Positions 35,059 through 43,869 of a stretch of 45,839 nucleotides of DNA are shown one piece after another. The translations under genes and the position numbers were made by a program. Each line of letters opens with the position of its first letter. Position 1 is the first letter of the stretch. The stretch comes from an uncultured Peptococcaceae bacterium (GTDB lineage Bacteria > Bacillota > Dehalobacteriia > UBA4068): positions 1 through 45,839 of the forward strand of contig CASEQE010000005.1 in assembly GCA_949289995.1 (NCBI GenBank). The letters are read 5' to 3'. The notes under the pieces were generated by a model, which was given only the letters and a program-made list of their open reading frames with translations, searched no databases and was not told the origin of the DNA.

Positions 35059-35180
35059 AATACCAGTTGCTCGCCATTTTGAATGAAATCGTCATGCTGC
35101 AATAACCGCGTACTTAGCTAAGTCCGGTGTGTAAAAACATCCTTCAAACCTAACCCCAAAAAATATATACGATGACAAAG

Positions 35181-35217
35181 AAAAGCCCGAACGGTATACA
35201 AAACAACCGATTCGGGC
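35181..35217 (-). terminator. terminator of the CBS-domain gene
   Basis: Stem GCCCGAA/TTCGGGC extended by CGG/CCG, with TTTTCTTT after it on the minus strand. Confidence 0.8.
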
Positions 35218-35280
35218 AGCTTATCTCCAACACAAAATAAAACGTCCTCCCAGCAAACAGTCCTTGAACAGCTAAGGTTA

Positions 35281-35700
35281 TTATTGAACGTTGTCTAACG
35301 CTTCTAGACGATCATAAAAATAACGAATAATACTTTTTCTGGTAATAATACCAATAAAAATTCCCCTATCGTCAATTACCGGCACAAAATTTTGTTCCAA
35401 CGTTTTTGCAATTACATCTTTTACATTCGCCGATACGTCCACCGGTAAGATATCTACATGACGAGGGAGGTCCGCAATCTTAACGTTTTCCGCTTTTTTT
35501 AAATCCAAATTATATTGGTTTTTAATCCCCCAAAGCAAATCGCCTTCGGTAAGCGTTCCAATATATTCTCCTTGCCTACTAATAATAGGTACCGCCGTAT
35601 AACTATTATTTTCCATTTTTTCTAAAACTTGTCTTAAAGTAAAGTCTTCATAAATAAACGACACATCGTTTTTTGGCGTAAGAAAGAAAAGAATATTCAT
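35281..35700 (-). CDS. two-CBS-domain protein
   Basis: A 139-residue protein made almost entirely of a tandem CBS pair (about 15-60 and 75-130). Such modules bind adenine nucleotides, SAM or c-di-AMP and regulate partners. Motifs are YTAVPIISRQGEYIGTLTEGDLL and NFVPVIDDRGIFIGIITRKSIIRYF. The ATG at 35700 has GGGAGTGAAG upstream. It appears to be monocistronic with a leader of about 100 bases. The partner protein is not evident. Confidence 0.87.
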   Translation of the reverse strand: MNILFFLTPKNDVSFIYEDFTLRQVLEKMENNSYTAVPIISRQGEYIGTLTEGDLLWGIKNQYNLDLKKAENVKIADLPRHVDILPVDVSANVKDVIAKTLEQNFVPVIDDRGIFIGIITRKSIIRYFYDRLEALDNVQ

Positions 35701-35806
35701 AATACTTCACTCCCAACGATTGGTCTTAACATCTGAACGGGCGTTATCGTGCAAACCATCTCTCTTGTAAGAGCAATGGAAGTCCTTGCAGGTTCCCTAT
35801 CTTTCC

Positions 35807-35835
35807 ATGCTATATGGGATATTGGCGCTTGTCAA
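35807..35835 (-). promoter_or_regulatory. promoter of the CBS-domain gene
   Basis: TTGACA and TAGCAT on the minus strand, 17 bases apart. The resulting leader of about 100 bases contains a small CTCTT/AAGAG hairpin at about 35761-35772. Confidence 0.6.
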
Positions 35836-35912
35836 GCCGATTTCGTCGTAGGCGAAAAAAATCATTATAATGAATGAAAAAATAAGCTAGAAAGAGCCTA
35901 CGTCCACAAAGA

Positions 35913-36677
35913 TCATAGTTTCGCTTTTGAAGCATGATACAACCAAATTAATGAATTAGTAGCCTGCATATTTTCAATCGTATATGTAGGACACCCCACC
36001 TCCTCAATAGCATCGATGATTTCCCGCAAAGGCAACAAACCTTCCCCTAAAGGCAAGTGTAAATCCCGTACCAAATCGTTGTCATGAATATGAACATGCG
36101 CTAAATACGGCGCAAACGCCTGCAGCCAATCCTGCCATGGACGATTTGCATGGACAAAAGCATGTCCCACATCCCAACATAATTGCAAACGCGTATCGTT
36201 TACCCCTTCCACTACATCCGTCAGTACCTTGGGATTTTGATCCAAAACGTTTTCCAATAGCAATTGAAAATCTTCAGGTTTATCTTGCAAATACGAAATC
36301 CAAAAAGCAATAGATTGCTCAATATACCATTCGTCAAAATGATAATGAGGAATAAAACCGCTATGCACCACCATCCGCTTTACGCCATATGCGGCGGCAA
36401 AAGCGTAAATTTGCTCCAAACGCCGGCGGCTTACTTGCGCAATCAAAGGATCGACTGCCGCAGGACTTAATTCCGCAAAAGGGGCGTGGAAAATGAAGCG
36501 CCGAACCGAACGCATTTTTTCTTCCACCTGCTTTTGCCAAAACAAAACGTTTGGTTCATCCATATTGGCGGCTGTACAAAATTCGTCCAATTCTAATCCA
36601 GCGCCATAAGCACGAGCTAAATCCGGCGCATCTTGGGCAATGGTAGCGATATACAAACGTTCAGGCGTGATTAACAT
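35913..36677 (-). CDS. sugar phosphate isomerase/epimerase-like TIM-barrel protein
   Basis: A 254-residue protein of the AP-endonuclease-2/xylose-isomerase-like TIM-barrel superfamily. Metal-ligand-type residues appear in order: GLELDEF (E), MVVHSGF (H), LLLENVLD (E), LCWDVGHAFVH (D, H), VHIHDND (H) and TIENM (E). The fold is shared by hexulose/inosose isomerases and endonuclease IV; the small size and lack of DNA-binding loops favour a sugar or small-molecule enzyme. The ATG at 36677 has GGAGG eight bases upstream; the frame to 36722 is not supported. No sugar genes are adjacent. Confidence 0.82.
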   Translation of the reverse strand: MLITPERLYIATIAQDAPDLARAYGAGLELDEFCTAANMDEPNVLFWQKQVEEKMRSVRRFIFHAPFAELSPAAVDPLIAQVSRRRLEQIYAFAAAYGVKRMVVHSGFIPHYHFDEWYIEQSIAFWISYLQDKPEDFQLLLENVLDQNPKVLTDVVEGVNDTRLQLCWDVGHAFVHANRPWQDWLQAFAPYLAHVHIHDNDLVRDLHLPLGEGLLPLREIIDAIEEVGCPTYTIENMQATNSLIWLYHASKAKL

Positions 36678-36978
36678 CCAAGCAGCCTCCAAATAGATGG
36701 TTTTTCCGTCGCCGCTTATCAACCATTGACAATCGGTCGTTCATGTAGCACGCCCCGAAGTAGCGCGCAATCCATTGTAAATTGTTAGCATTATACAAAT
36801 ATTTCTGGAAAAGCATTGCGTTTCCTTCCCCATCTTATCGTCACCGCCAGATAAAATTAACGAAAGATTTTAAATATAACCAATTATAACCAATAATGCA
36901 ATTCTAATTTTTGCACAAAATAAATTATAAATACAATTCATATAGCAATATAAAAAATGGCTTGTCTCAGGAAAGAGA
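36678..36978. other. intergenic region between the TIM-barrel and Mrp genes
   Basis: About 300 bases, AT-rich in the second half. No ORF with a ribosome-binding site and no terminator were seen. Confidence 0.45.
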
Positions 36979-37006
36979 TTGACTTATGCCGCAAAAGGGA
37001 TATAAT
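36979..37006 (+). promoter_or_regulatory. promoter of the Mrp/NBP35 gene
   Basis: TTGACT and a perfect TATAAT, 16 bases apart, about 35 bases before the start codon. Confidence 0.75.
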
Positions 37007-37041
37007 TATTTTGGAGAATTCGTCTAGGAGGTTCCATTATC

Positions 37042-37872
37042 ATGTCTGAATCTTGTGATCACAACTGTGATAGCTGCGGAAGCACTTGTCAAACAAAAAC
37101 CCAACGTAAAGAAGATTTCTTGGCAAAACCTCATGAACTTAGCCAGATTAAGCATGTTGTTGGCATCGTTAGCGGCAAGGGCGGCGTTGGCAAATCATTA
37201 GTCACCTCTATGCTGGCGGTTATCTTAAACCGTAACGGCAAACGCGTGGCAATTTTAGACGCCGATATTACCGGCCCCTCTATTCCAAAAGCTTTCGGCA
37301 TTAAAGACAAAGCCATGAGCAACGGTATGGGTATACTGCCAGCAGAAACCAAAAGCGGTATAGAAATTATGTCCCTTAACCTCTTGTTAGAGCATGATAC
37401 CGATCCAGTGGTTTGGCGGGGCCCGGTGATTGCCGGTACGGTCAAACAATTCTGGACAGACGTCATTTGGAATGATATAGACGTTATGCTAATCGACATG
37501 CCGCCCGGTACCGGCGACGTGCCTTTAACCGTATTTCAGTCCATACCTATCGATGGTGTCATCATCGTCTCGTCTCCCCAGGAATTGGTAGGCATGATTG
37601 TGGAAAAAGCTGCTAATATGGCACAAATGATGCATATACCGGTTTTGGGCTTGGTAGAAAATCTTAGCTATGTCATTTGTCCCGACTGTGGCAAAGAAAT
37701 CAATGTTTTCGGCGCTAGCCATATTGAAGAAATTGCAGCCAAACATCATATCGATACGTTTTGCCGTTTGCCTATGCTGCCCCAACTTGCACAGGCATGC
37801 GATGAAGGAGAAATCGAAAATTTTACCGGAGATTATTTGGAAAAGTTGGCTAAAGTTGTCGGCAATTTATAA
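37042..37872 (+). CDS. Mrp/NBP35-family Fe-S cluster carrier ATPase
   Basis: Assembles or transfers iron-sulfur clusters in the cytosol. The 276-residue P-loop protein has the deviant Walker A GKGGVGKS (about 44-51), DADITGPSIP, MPPGTGD and SSPQELVGMIVEKA. A CxxC pair (CPDCGKE) would bind the bridging cluster at the dimer interface. Its N-terminus CDHNCDSCGSTC is an extra cysteine motif like NBP35-type proteins. The ATG at 37042 follows AGGAGG. It is a monocistronic unit with a promoter and a terminator. Confidence 0.94.
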   Translation: MSESCDHNCDSCGSTCQTKTQRKEDFLAKPHELSQIKHVVGIVSGKGGVGKSLVTSMLAVILNRNGKRVAILDADITGPSIPKAFGIKDKAMSNGMGILPAETKSGIEIMSLNLLLEHDTDPVVWRGPVIAGTVKQFWTDVIWNDIDVMLIDMPPGTGDVPLTVFQSIPIDGVIIVSSPQELVGMIVEKAANMAQMMHIPVLGLVENLSYVICPDCGKEINVFGASHIEEIAAKHHIDTFCRLPMLPQLAQACDEGEIENFTGDYLEKLAKVVGNL

Positions 37873-37955
37873 ACCATTGAAACCGCAAGTAAGTGATAAA
37901 AAGTATCAGCTACCAATGTGCCAAACTTCCTTTTTGAAAAAATTAATATGCTACG

Positions 37956-37986
37956 AAAACGACAAGACTATACCTTGTCGTTTTTT
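37956..37986 (+). terminator. terminator of the Mrp gene
   Basis: Stem AAAACGACAAG/CTTGTCGTTTT with a seven-base loop and a six-T tail. Confidence 0.9.
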
Positions 37987-38090
37987 CTCTTTTTACGCCG
38001 TTTATAACATTGACTTTTGGCTGATTCCATTATATATTTATACTTGCCTAGTATTGGTGTTTTTTAAAATATGATAACGTAGAGGTTTCT

Positions 38091-39854
38091 ATGGACATTT
38101 TTTCAGTGCTCACCTTAATTGGCGGCTTGGCATTTTTTCTCTATGGGATGAAAGTTTTATCTTCCGGCTTGGAAAAGATGGCCGGCGGCAAACTGGAAAA
38201 AACCCTGCATCGCTTGACCAATAACCCAATTAAAGGGTTGATGCTGGGACTTGGCATTACCGCCGCCATACAATCTTCTTCCGCCATGACCGTGATGTTG
38301 GTGGGGTTGGTCAATTCCGGTATCATGGAATTGACGGAAACCGTGGGCATTATCATGGGTTCCAATATCGGCACCACCTTTACCGCCTGGATATTTAGTC
38401 TGGCGGGCATAGAAAGCGACAATGTTTTTCTACGCTTGCTCAAACCGGAATCTTTCTCCCCGGTGTTGGCGCTAATCGGCATCATGATGATCATGGTTGC
38501 CAAAACCGACCGGCGTAAAGATATTGGCTCCATTCTCATCGGTTTTGCCGTATTGATGTATGGTATGAGCTTAATGAGCAGCTCCGTGGCGCCGTTGGCC
38601 GAAATTCCCGCCTTCCATGAAATCTTGCTTTTATTCTCCAATCCTTTATTGGGCATTATTACCGGCGCAGTATTTACCGGCATTATTCAAAGTTCATCCG
38701 CTTCCGTCGGTATTTTACAAGCCATATCGTTAACCGGCAGTTTAACCTATAATTCCGCCATTCCTTTGATTATGGGGCAAAACATCGGCACCTGTATTAC
38801 TTCTGTTTTGTCCAGCATCGGCGCCAATAAAAATGCTAAACGGGTTGCCGCCGTTCATATCTATTTTAATATTATCGGTACGATTATTTGTACGGTAGGC
38901 TATTTTGCCGTCAATAAAATCGTCGGTGGACTACCTTTTGCCGATCATGCGATCACCCCTTGGGCCATCGCTTTAATTCATAGTATTTTCAACGTTACAA
39001 CCACCCTGTTATTGCTCCCATTCCACAAATTTTTAGAAAGATTGGCTATTCTTACGGTAAAAGATAAGGGCAAAGCCGTCCAAGGTACCTATGAAGTATT
39101 TTTGGACGATAGATTGTTAAAATCTCCGGCTTTTGCCTTACCGGAATGCCGCAACGCCACGGTAGAAATGGCCAAACTCGCGCAAGAATCCTTGTTGGCA
39201 GCCATCACGCTCATGGATAAATATGAGGAGAAAACCGCCAAACTGATTTTAGAAAAAGAAAAATATATTGATAAATATGAAGACCGGCTGGGCACTTATC
39301 TGGTAAAACTGGCTAGCCGGCAAATCACTAACGAGGACAGCCGTGAAGTATCCAAATTGCTGTTAACCATCGGCGATTTTGAAAGAATTGGCGACCATGC
39401 AGTAGGCGTAATGAATGTAGCGCAAGAAATGCATGATAAAGGAATCAGTTTTTCTCAGCAATGTGTGGAAGATTTAAAAATACTTACCGATGCCATCAAA
39501 GAAATCGTGGAAATGACGGTTCGCTCGTTCGCCACCAATGATACGGAAGTAGCGAAGCAAGTGGAACCTTTGGAGCAAGTTATCGATATCCTCAAAGACG
39601 AATTAAAACATCGACATATTGCCCGTCTGCAAAAAGGTGACTGTACCATCGAGTTGGGCTTTATCTTTTCCGATTTGCTCACCAACTATCAGCGGGTATC
39701 GGATCATTGCTCCAATATCGCTGTAGCTACCATACAAATTAAGGACCAAGACTTTGATACCCATGGATCCTTAAACGAAATCAAGAATTCTGGTAATAAA
39801 GACTTCGTAGACTCCTTTGAAAAATATATGGAAAAATACTATTTAACCCATTAA
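38091..39854 (+). CDS. Na/Pi cotransporter with C-terminal PhoU domain
   Basis: Sodium-coupled phosphate (or similar anion) carrier. The 587 residues hold an N-terminal Na/Pi-cotransporter domain with two inverted halves, each marked by a QSSSA motif (AAIQSSSAMTVM and GIIQSSSASVGIL). A cytoplasmic PhoU-like helical domain (about 340-560) contains RIGDHAVGVMN and RVSDHCSNIAV. The PhoU tail resembles the free PhoU of the pst operon and may sense phosphate status. The ATG at 38091 has GTAGAGG upstream. Second phosphate system in the window. Confidence 0.92.
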   Translation: MDIFSVLTLIGGLAFFLYGMKVLSSGLEKMAGGKLEKTLHRLTNNPIKGLMLGLGITAAIQSSSAMTVMLVGLVNSGIMELTETVGIIMGSNIGTTFTAWIFSLAGIESDNVFLRLLKPESFSPVLALIGIMMIMVAKTDRRKDIGSILIGFAVLMYGMSLMSSSVAPLAEIPAFHEILLLFSNPLLGIITGAVFTGIIQSSSASVGILQAISLTGSLTYNSAIPLIMGQNIGTCITSVLSSIGANKNAKRVAAVHIYFNIIGTIICTVGYFAVNKIVGGLPFADHAITPWAIALIHSIFNVTTTLLLLPFHKFLERLAILTVKDKGKAVQGTYEVFLDDRLLKSPAFALPECRNATVEMAKLAQESLLAAITLMDKYEEKTAKLILEKEKYIDKYEDRLGTYLVKLASRQITNEDSREVSKLLLTIGDFERIGDHAVGVMNVAQEMHDKGISFSQQCVEDLKILTDAIKEIVEMTVRSFATNDTEVAKQVEPLEQVIDILKDELKHRHIARLQKGDCTIELGFIFSDLLTNYQRVSDHCSNIAVATIQIKDQDFDTHGSLNEIKNSGNKDFVDSFEKYMEKYYLTH

Positions 39855-39895
39855 CTTACTTATGTTTTATATTCCTTTATCAGATACCATGGATG

Positions 39896-39932
39896 ACGAC
39901 AGAACGTTTCAACGTCTCTGTCGTTGTTTTGT
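39896..39932 (+). terminator. terminator of the Na/Pi cotransporter gene
   Basis: Stem ACGACAGA/TCTGTCGT extended by ACGT/ACGT around a four-base loop, with TGTTTTGTATTT following. Confidence 0.8.
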
Positions 39933-40116
39933 ATTTATCTTGATCCCTTTTTGAACACAACGCTATCAGCATAAGCACAGATCTGCTTATTTTATAGCGA
40001 AAAGAGTATGTTCGTCTAGCCGCCTATCTTTTTTAGCCGATCAAGCAAACCGCTGACGCCAATCCCCTCCTTTGAACTATTCATCATAAATGAATCCTGC
40101 AATCGCTAAATAATTC

Positions 40117-40180
40117 TTGACAAATTAGTCTACTTTGTGTAAACTGACTACAGGACGACAAATAGTAGACCAAGGAGGGA
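40117..40180 (+). promoter_or_regulatory. promoter and likely BlaI-type operator
   Basis: TTGACA (40117-40122) and TAAACT (40140-40145), 17 bases apart. GTCTAC (40128-40133) and GTAGAC (40165-40170) form an inverted repeat around the expected transcription start, with CTGACTACAGG between. BlaI/MecI repressors bind TAC/GTA dyads of this sort, implying autoregulation. Confidence 0.6.
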
Positions 40181-40185
40181 ATCCA

Positions 40186-40545
40186 ATGAACAATTTAAAA
40201 CTAGGCGTTATTGAAGCTCGTTTTGCTGATATCATATGGGAAAACCAGCCTCTGTGTTCAGCCGACCTAGTAAAATTGGCTGCACAAGAGTTAAACTGGA
40301 AGAAATCAACCACCTATACCGTGTTAAAGCGCTTAATACAAAGAGGAATTTTTCAAAATCAGAATGGCGTAGTAAGCGCATTGATTCCACGGGATGAGTA
40401 TTTTGCCGCGCAAGGCGAACAATTTATTGAAGAAACGTTTCAAGGCTCTCTGCCAGCATTTCTTGCGGCTTTCACTGCCAGAAGGAAATTAACCGCGGAA
40501 GAAATAGAGCAGCTACAAACGATTATTGATCAAATGCGGAGGTGA
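40186..40545 (+). CDS. BlaI/MecI-family repressor
   Basis: A 119-residue winged-helix repressor. The N-terminal DNA-binding domain has ADLVKLAAQELNWKKSTTYTVLKRLIQRG, close to the BlaI/MecI pattern. A C-terminal dimerisation helix pair (FLAAFTARRKLTAEEIEQLQTIIDQM) normally includes the site cut upon signalling. The ATG at 40186 follows AAGGAGG. Its stop lies inside the ribosome-binding site of the receptor gene. Confidence 0.9.
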   Translation: MNNLKLGVIEARFADIIWENQPLCSADLVKLAAQELNWKKSTTYTVLKRLIQRGIFQNQNGVVSALIPRDEYFAAQGEQFIEETFQGSLPAFLAAFTARRKLTAEEIEQLQTIIDQMRR

Positions 40546-40551
40546 TTTGCC

Positions 40552-42465
40552 ATGCTACCGTTTTGCTTTAGCCATCTTTTCTCCAGCGTAATCAATATGA
40601 GTATAAGCGCATCCATTGTTATTCTTGTTATATTATTGATACGTTTAGCGCTACGCAAGGCGCCCAAGATTTTTTCTTATGTATTATGGGCAGCAGTACT
40701 ATTTCGTTTGCTATGTCCGATTACGTTTACAGCAGATTTTTCCCTTCTGCGCATGGTCGACGCTTCAGCCATACAAACCGTGCCGCACACGGCTAGCATG
40801 GAATACCTATCACCGTCCTGGAGCAATTTGGAGGAAGCGCCGCCAACTATGTCAGTGGAACAAAAGGACACCACGGCGGTACAAAATCTAGATGCAACCA
40901 TCAACGTTGCGCCAAACGTCTCCTCTTCCGCGCAAATTGCCGCTTTGATTTGGCTGGTCGGTATATGCATCTTCTTCCTATACGGCATAGCGTCCTATAG
41001 CCTTTTGCGGCGTAAACTCATAGGCGCGGTAGCCATCGATAAAAACGTCTATAGCGCCGATCATATTCCTTCTCCCTTCGTACTTGGTATGTTGCACCCT
41101 AAAATCTATCTTCCATCTAACCTCCAGCCACAAGAACAGATCTATATTCTACTCCATGAACGGCACCACATTCAACGCAAAGATCATATCGTCAAAGCAT
41201 TAGCATTTTTGGCTTTGTGCATCCACTGGTTCAATCCGCTGATATGGCTTGCCTTTTTCCTCTCAGGAAAGGATATGGAAATGAGTTGCGACGAAGCAGT
41301 GATCAAACGTTTAGGCAACCATATTCGCAGAGACTATTCCACCTCTTTATTGCGTTTCGCTATGGGCAAGACCATGCTCTCCGGTACACCGCTAGCCTTC
41401 GGCGAAGGAGACGTCAAAACTCGTATTCGTAATCTTGCCCAATGGCGACAGCCTAAACGTTGGATTCCACCCTTGGCGGCAATCCTATGTCTGGCGGTAG
41501 TAGCGGCATGTACCGCTAACCCACGGCAATCTATAGATATGGATCAGCAAACATACGCCAGTATGGAAGATTTTGCCCAGCAAATCATGGAAAAAACAAC
41601 AAGCGTAAACTATTATGGAGCCGATGGCATAGAAAAAACGGCAAACGTTCTAGATAGCAAAATTGCCTGGCTAGAAAAACAGGGAGAAATCGCAGGTTTG
41701 GCGCCAGAAGGTATTTTGGAAGCCTGGACTTTCAATTTTTTGGTGCAAATCGATGCCTCTCCCCAAGATATCAGTTTGGTAGGAGGTATGTACGAAGAAA
41801 ACGGCTGGTATGATTTAGAAGGGCAAGGCGGGCATAATATTGTGGCGCTACGGCATAAAAATGGCGAATATCAAATTTTATATAATCAAATCGTCAACGA
41901 CAATATGAATTTTTATGGTCTACACAACAACTATGAAGAAGCCCTTTACGATTGGTATATCCAGGAAACCGGTAGCGATTTGCCTCCTTATATCGCTAGC
42001 TATGAGTGGGTTGGTTCTACCGCCGCCGACTATAGACAATGGGAAACCTATCGTTATGATGGAAACGGTTGGTATTTGTATCTGCCCTTTAGTTGGGCTG
42101 CCGCTTATGATGACGTAAACGACGTATATCAAGGCCAAAACCTCTACCAGACCAGTTCCGGCTGGACATTATCCCAAATGTCAGAGGATGTGGAAGATGT
42201 AGCTGAAGCATATATAGCGCAAGGGAGCGTTATGCAACAGGTAAACGGCATCGCCGCATCTTATGCGATAAGCCAACAGCAGGGAAATATTGACGAAGCC
42301 TATTTATTTGCAAAGGAAGATGGCGGATGCTATATTTTGCGCATTTTCTGTAAAGAGGAGAATGCTGATCAAGACTATCCCCTGCTCTATACCATGGTAA
42401 AAACATTTTCTATGGATTCTCGTATTCGCCTAGGACAAAGTCCGCAACCTCTACCCTTTTTATAA
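40552..42465 (+). CDS. BlaR1/MecR1-like M56 membrane metallopeptidase with unfamiliar sensor domain
   Basis: Transmembrane receptor that should inactivate the adjacent repressor by proteolysis. The 637 residues have helices at about 14-34, 40-60 and 125-150. The M56 zinc protease has H202-E203-x-x-H206 (LLHERHH) and the downstream glutamate in MEMSCDEAV. A fourth helix ends AVVAAC near 320, followed by an extracytoplasmic part of about 315 residues. That part is rich in Tyr/Trp/Asp and lacks the SxxK, SxN and KTG motifs of penicillin-binding sensors, so the ligand is probably not a beta-lactam. No beta-lactamase gene lies beside it. The ATG at 40552 follows GGAGGTGA. Confidence 0.86.
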   Translation: MLPFCFSHLFSSVINMSISASIVILVILLIRLALRKAPKIFSYVLWAAVLFRLLCPITFTADFSLLRMVDASAIQTVPHTASMEYLSPSWSNLEEAPPTMSVEQKDTTAVQNLDATINVAPNVSSSAQIAALIWLVGICIFFLYGIASYSLLRRKLIGAVAIDKNVYSADHIPSPFVLGMLHPKIYLPSNLQPQEQIYILLHERHHIQRKDHIVKALAFLALCIHWFNPLIWLAFFLSGKDMEMSCDEAVIKRLGNHIRRDYSTSLLRFAMGKTMLSGTPLAFGEGDVKTRIRNLAQWRQPKRWIPPLAAILCLAVVAACTANPRQSIDMDQQTYASMEDFAQQIMEKTTSVNYYGADGIEKTANVLDSKIAWLEKQGEIAGLAPEGILEAWTFNFLVQIDASPQDISLVGGMYEENGWYDLEGQGGHNIVALRHKNGEYQILYNQIVNDNMNFYGLHNNYEEALYDWYIQETGSDLPPYIASYEWVGSTAADYRQWETYRYDGNGWYLYLPFSWAAAYDDVNDVYQGQNLYQTSSGWTLSQMSEDVEDVAEAYIAQGSVMQQVNGIAASYAISQQQGNIDEAYLFAKEDGGCYILRIFCKEENADQDYPLLYTMVKTFSMDSRIRLGQSPQPLPFL

Positions 42466-42561
42466 AGCAAAACGCCGCTCCGTAGACGCATTCGAGGAGA
42501 TAAAACTGCAGCAAAGGCAAAATATTGTTTTATCTGCACCTTTTCATTTATTCTATCCAAA

Positions 42562-42630
42562 AACAAACGGTGGCAAAAGACGCAATCTATATCCCCAGCA
42601 TAGGATAAACGTTTTTTGCCACCGTTTGTT
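42562..42630 (-). terminator. large hairpin, probable terminator of the MBOAT operon
   Basis: A 17-base perfect stem (42562-42578 with 42614-42630, AACAAACGGTGGCAAAA and complement) with a 35-base loop. A five-T run follows on the minus strand; the plus side lacks one. Confidence 0.5.
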
Positions 42631-42748
42631 ATCCGATATTCGATATTTACTGGTACGCAATGGCGCCATCCGGCGAAACGATCGCCCATCTCCCTAGCTT
42701 ACCCCACAAAGCATGTCACCATATTGTCGCATTACATCAACAGCACAC

Positions 42749-42808
42749 GGCTTTTGGCTTTTGGCTTTTGGCTTTTGGCTTTTGGCTTTTGGCTTTTGGC
42801 TTTTGGCT
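42749..42808. repeat. heptanucleotide tandem repeat (GGCTTTT)8
   Basis: Eight perfect copies of GGCTTTT and a partial ninth (GGCT), starting nine bases past the stop codon of the SGNH-like gene. It is non-coding as far as I can tell. A plus-strand frame through it (42616-42810) encodes LLAFGFW repeats but has no ribosome-binding site. Confidence 0.95.
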
Positions 42809-42817
42809 AAGCTATCT

Positions 42818-43858
42818 TTATAAAAACAATGCTTGATAATCATAGGATACAGCATAGGCCTCTATTATAGATAAAGCATCTTCTATATCTTCAGCCGTTA
42901 GCCCTGGACTGACGGACATTTGTTCAGCCAAATAACAGTTGATTTGCGGCGAATAATGAATGGAGTCCGTATAATTATCTAAATGGCCTATAATTTCCAA
43001 ATTGTTCATAAAATAATAAACATGGGCATTCTCATACTGGCACAAGGTTTGCAAAACCAGTCGATGCATAGCTAACACGGCTTCTAATTCACCATTACGT
43101 ATCGTTTGATCCCAATATAGGATGCTATAGGGCGCCAAATAGAAATAGAATTCCGTTTCTGGGTAAGCTGTTATATACGGGATAATGCGCTGTAAATTCG
43201 CTTGGGCTGCCGATAAAAAATAATTTTCAGCTACGGGATTTTGCACTTGCGGACGAGCATAACTACGCAATGCTTTGCTTTGCGACCATTCTAAATCCTC
43301 GCCCCAATAAAATGACGTATCGATCGCCTGATCTAAAGATTGGTTTTCGCCCATCAACATAGGTAAGGCATCTTCAAAAAAAATATCTTTATTCAGAATA
43401 TACGCGGAATCATCCCAGATCGTTTCATTATATAAATATAATGGCAATTCCACTGTTTTCTCGTCTTCAGCACGTGCTAAAATATTACTATCGATGCCCC
43501 AAAAAATTTTATCAACGTGGTGGTTGGCAAGAGCTATATCTAAAGCAGCAGTAAAATCCGAAAAAAAGCCATCCAAACAAATTAATTTTACTGTTGTACC
43601 ACCAAATAAATCGTCAAATTGCGCGGCGCTAAAATTGGCAGAGACCGAAGTGCCCAACAAAAGATTATCGAAATCAAAATATTTGGCAATTCCGGCGTTT
43701 TGATAACGTCCATCATCTATGCTTATAGATAATGAGGAAAAAGGCTGATGATAATGAAACATTGGATCTAAAAACAGCATCGATATGATAAAAAGCGCCA
43801 ATAAAAGAAATAATACCATAAGAAATATTACGTTATGGCGACGAAATTGTTTGTCCAT
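42818..43858 (-). CDS. SGNH-like secreted partner of the MBOAT acyltransferase (AlgJ/DltD-like)
   Basis: A 346-residue protein with one N-terminal membrane anchor (about 12-32) and an extracytoplasmic domain. LLLGTSVSANF looks like the SGNH nucleophile block, and DSIHYSP near the end fits the DxxH catalytic pair, so it may be an acyl-transferring or esterase domain. The ATG at 43858 follows AAGGAG. It begins 11 bases after the MBOAT stop. Together the pair resembles AlgI with AlgJ/AlgX or DltB with DltD, which acylate surface glycans or teichoic acids. The polymer modified here is unknown. Confidence 0.75.
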   Translation of the reverse strand: MDKQFRRHNVIFLMVLFLLLALFIISMLFLDPMFHYHQPFSSLSISIDDGRYQNAGIAKYFDFDNLLLGTSVSANFSAAQFDDLFGGTTVKLICLDGFFSDFTAALDIALANHHVDKIFWGIDSNILARAEDEKTVELPLYLYNETIWDDSAYILNKDIFFEDALPMLMGENQSLDQAIDTSFYWGEDLEWSQSKALRSYARPQVQNPVAENYFLSAAQANLQRIIPYITAYPETEFYFYLAPYSILYWDQTIRNGELEAVLAMHRLVLQTLCQYENAHVYYFMNNLEIIGHLDNYTDSIHYSPQINCYLAEQMSVSPGLTAEDIEDALSIIEAYAVSYDYQALFL

Positions 43859-43869
43859 TTCTTCGCTCC

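Noticed and set aside
35700-35800. The leader of the CBS gene as a known riboswitch.
   Set aside because: I could not match it to M-box, fluoride, ydaO, preQ1 or c-di-GMP consensus elements; only a small hairpin is visible.
40552-42465. Beta-lactam resistance receptor.
   Set aside because: The sensor lacks the SxxK, SxN and KTG motifs and no beta-lactamase gene is present; only the protease part is BlaR1-like.
42616-42810. A plus-strand frame encoding LLAFGFW repeats.
   Set aside because: The repeats come from the heptamer tract and there is no ribosome-binding site; the tract is reported instead.
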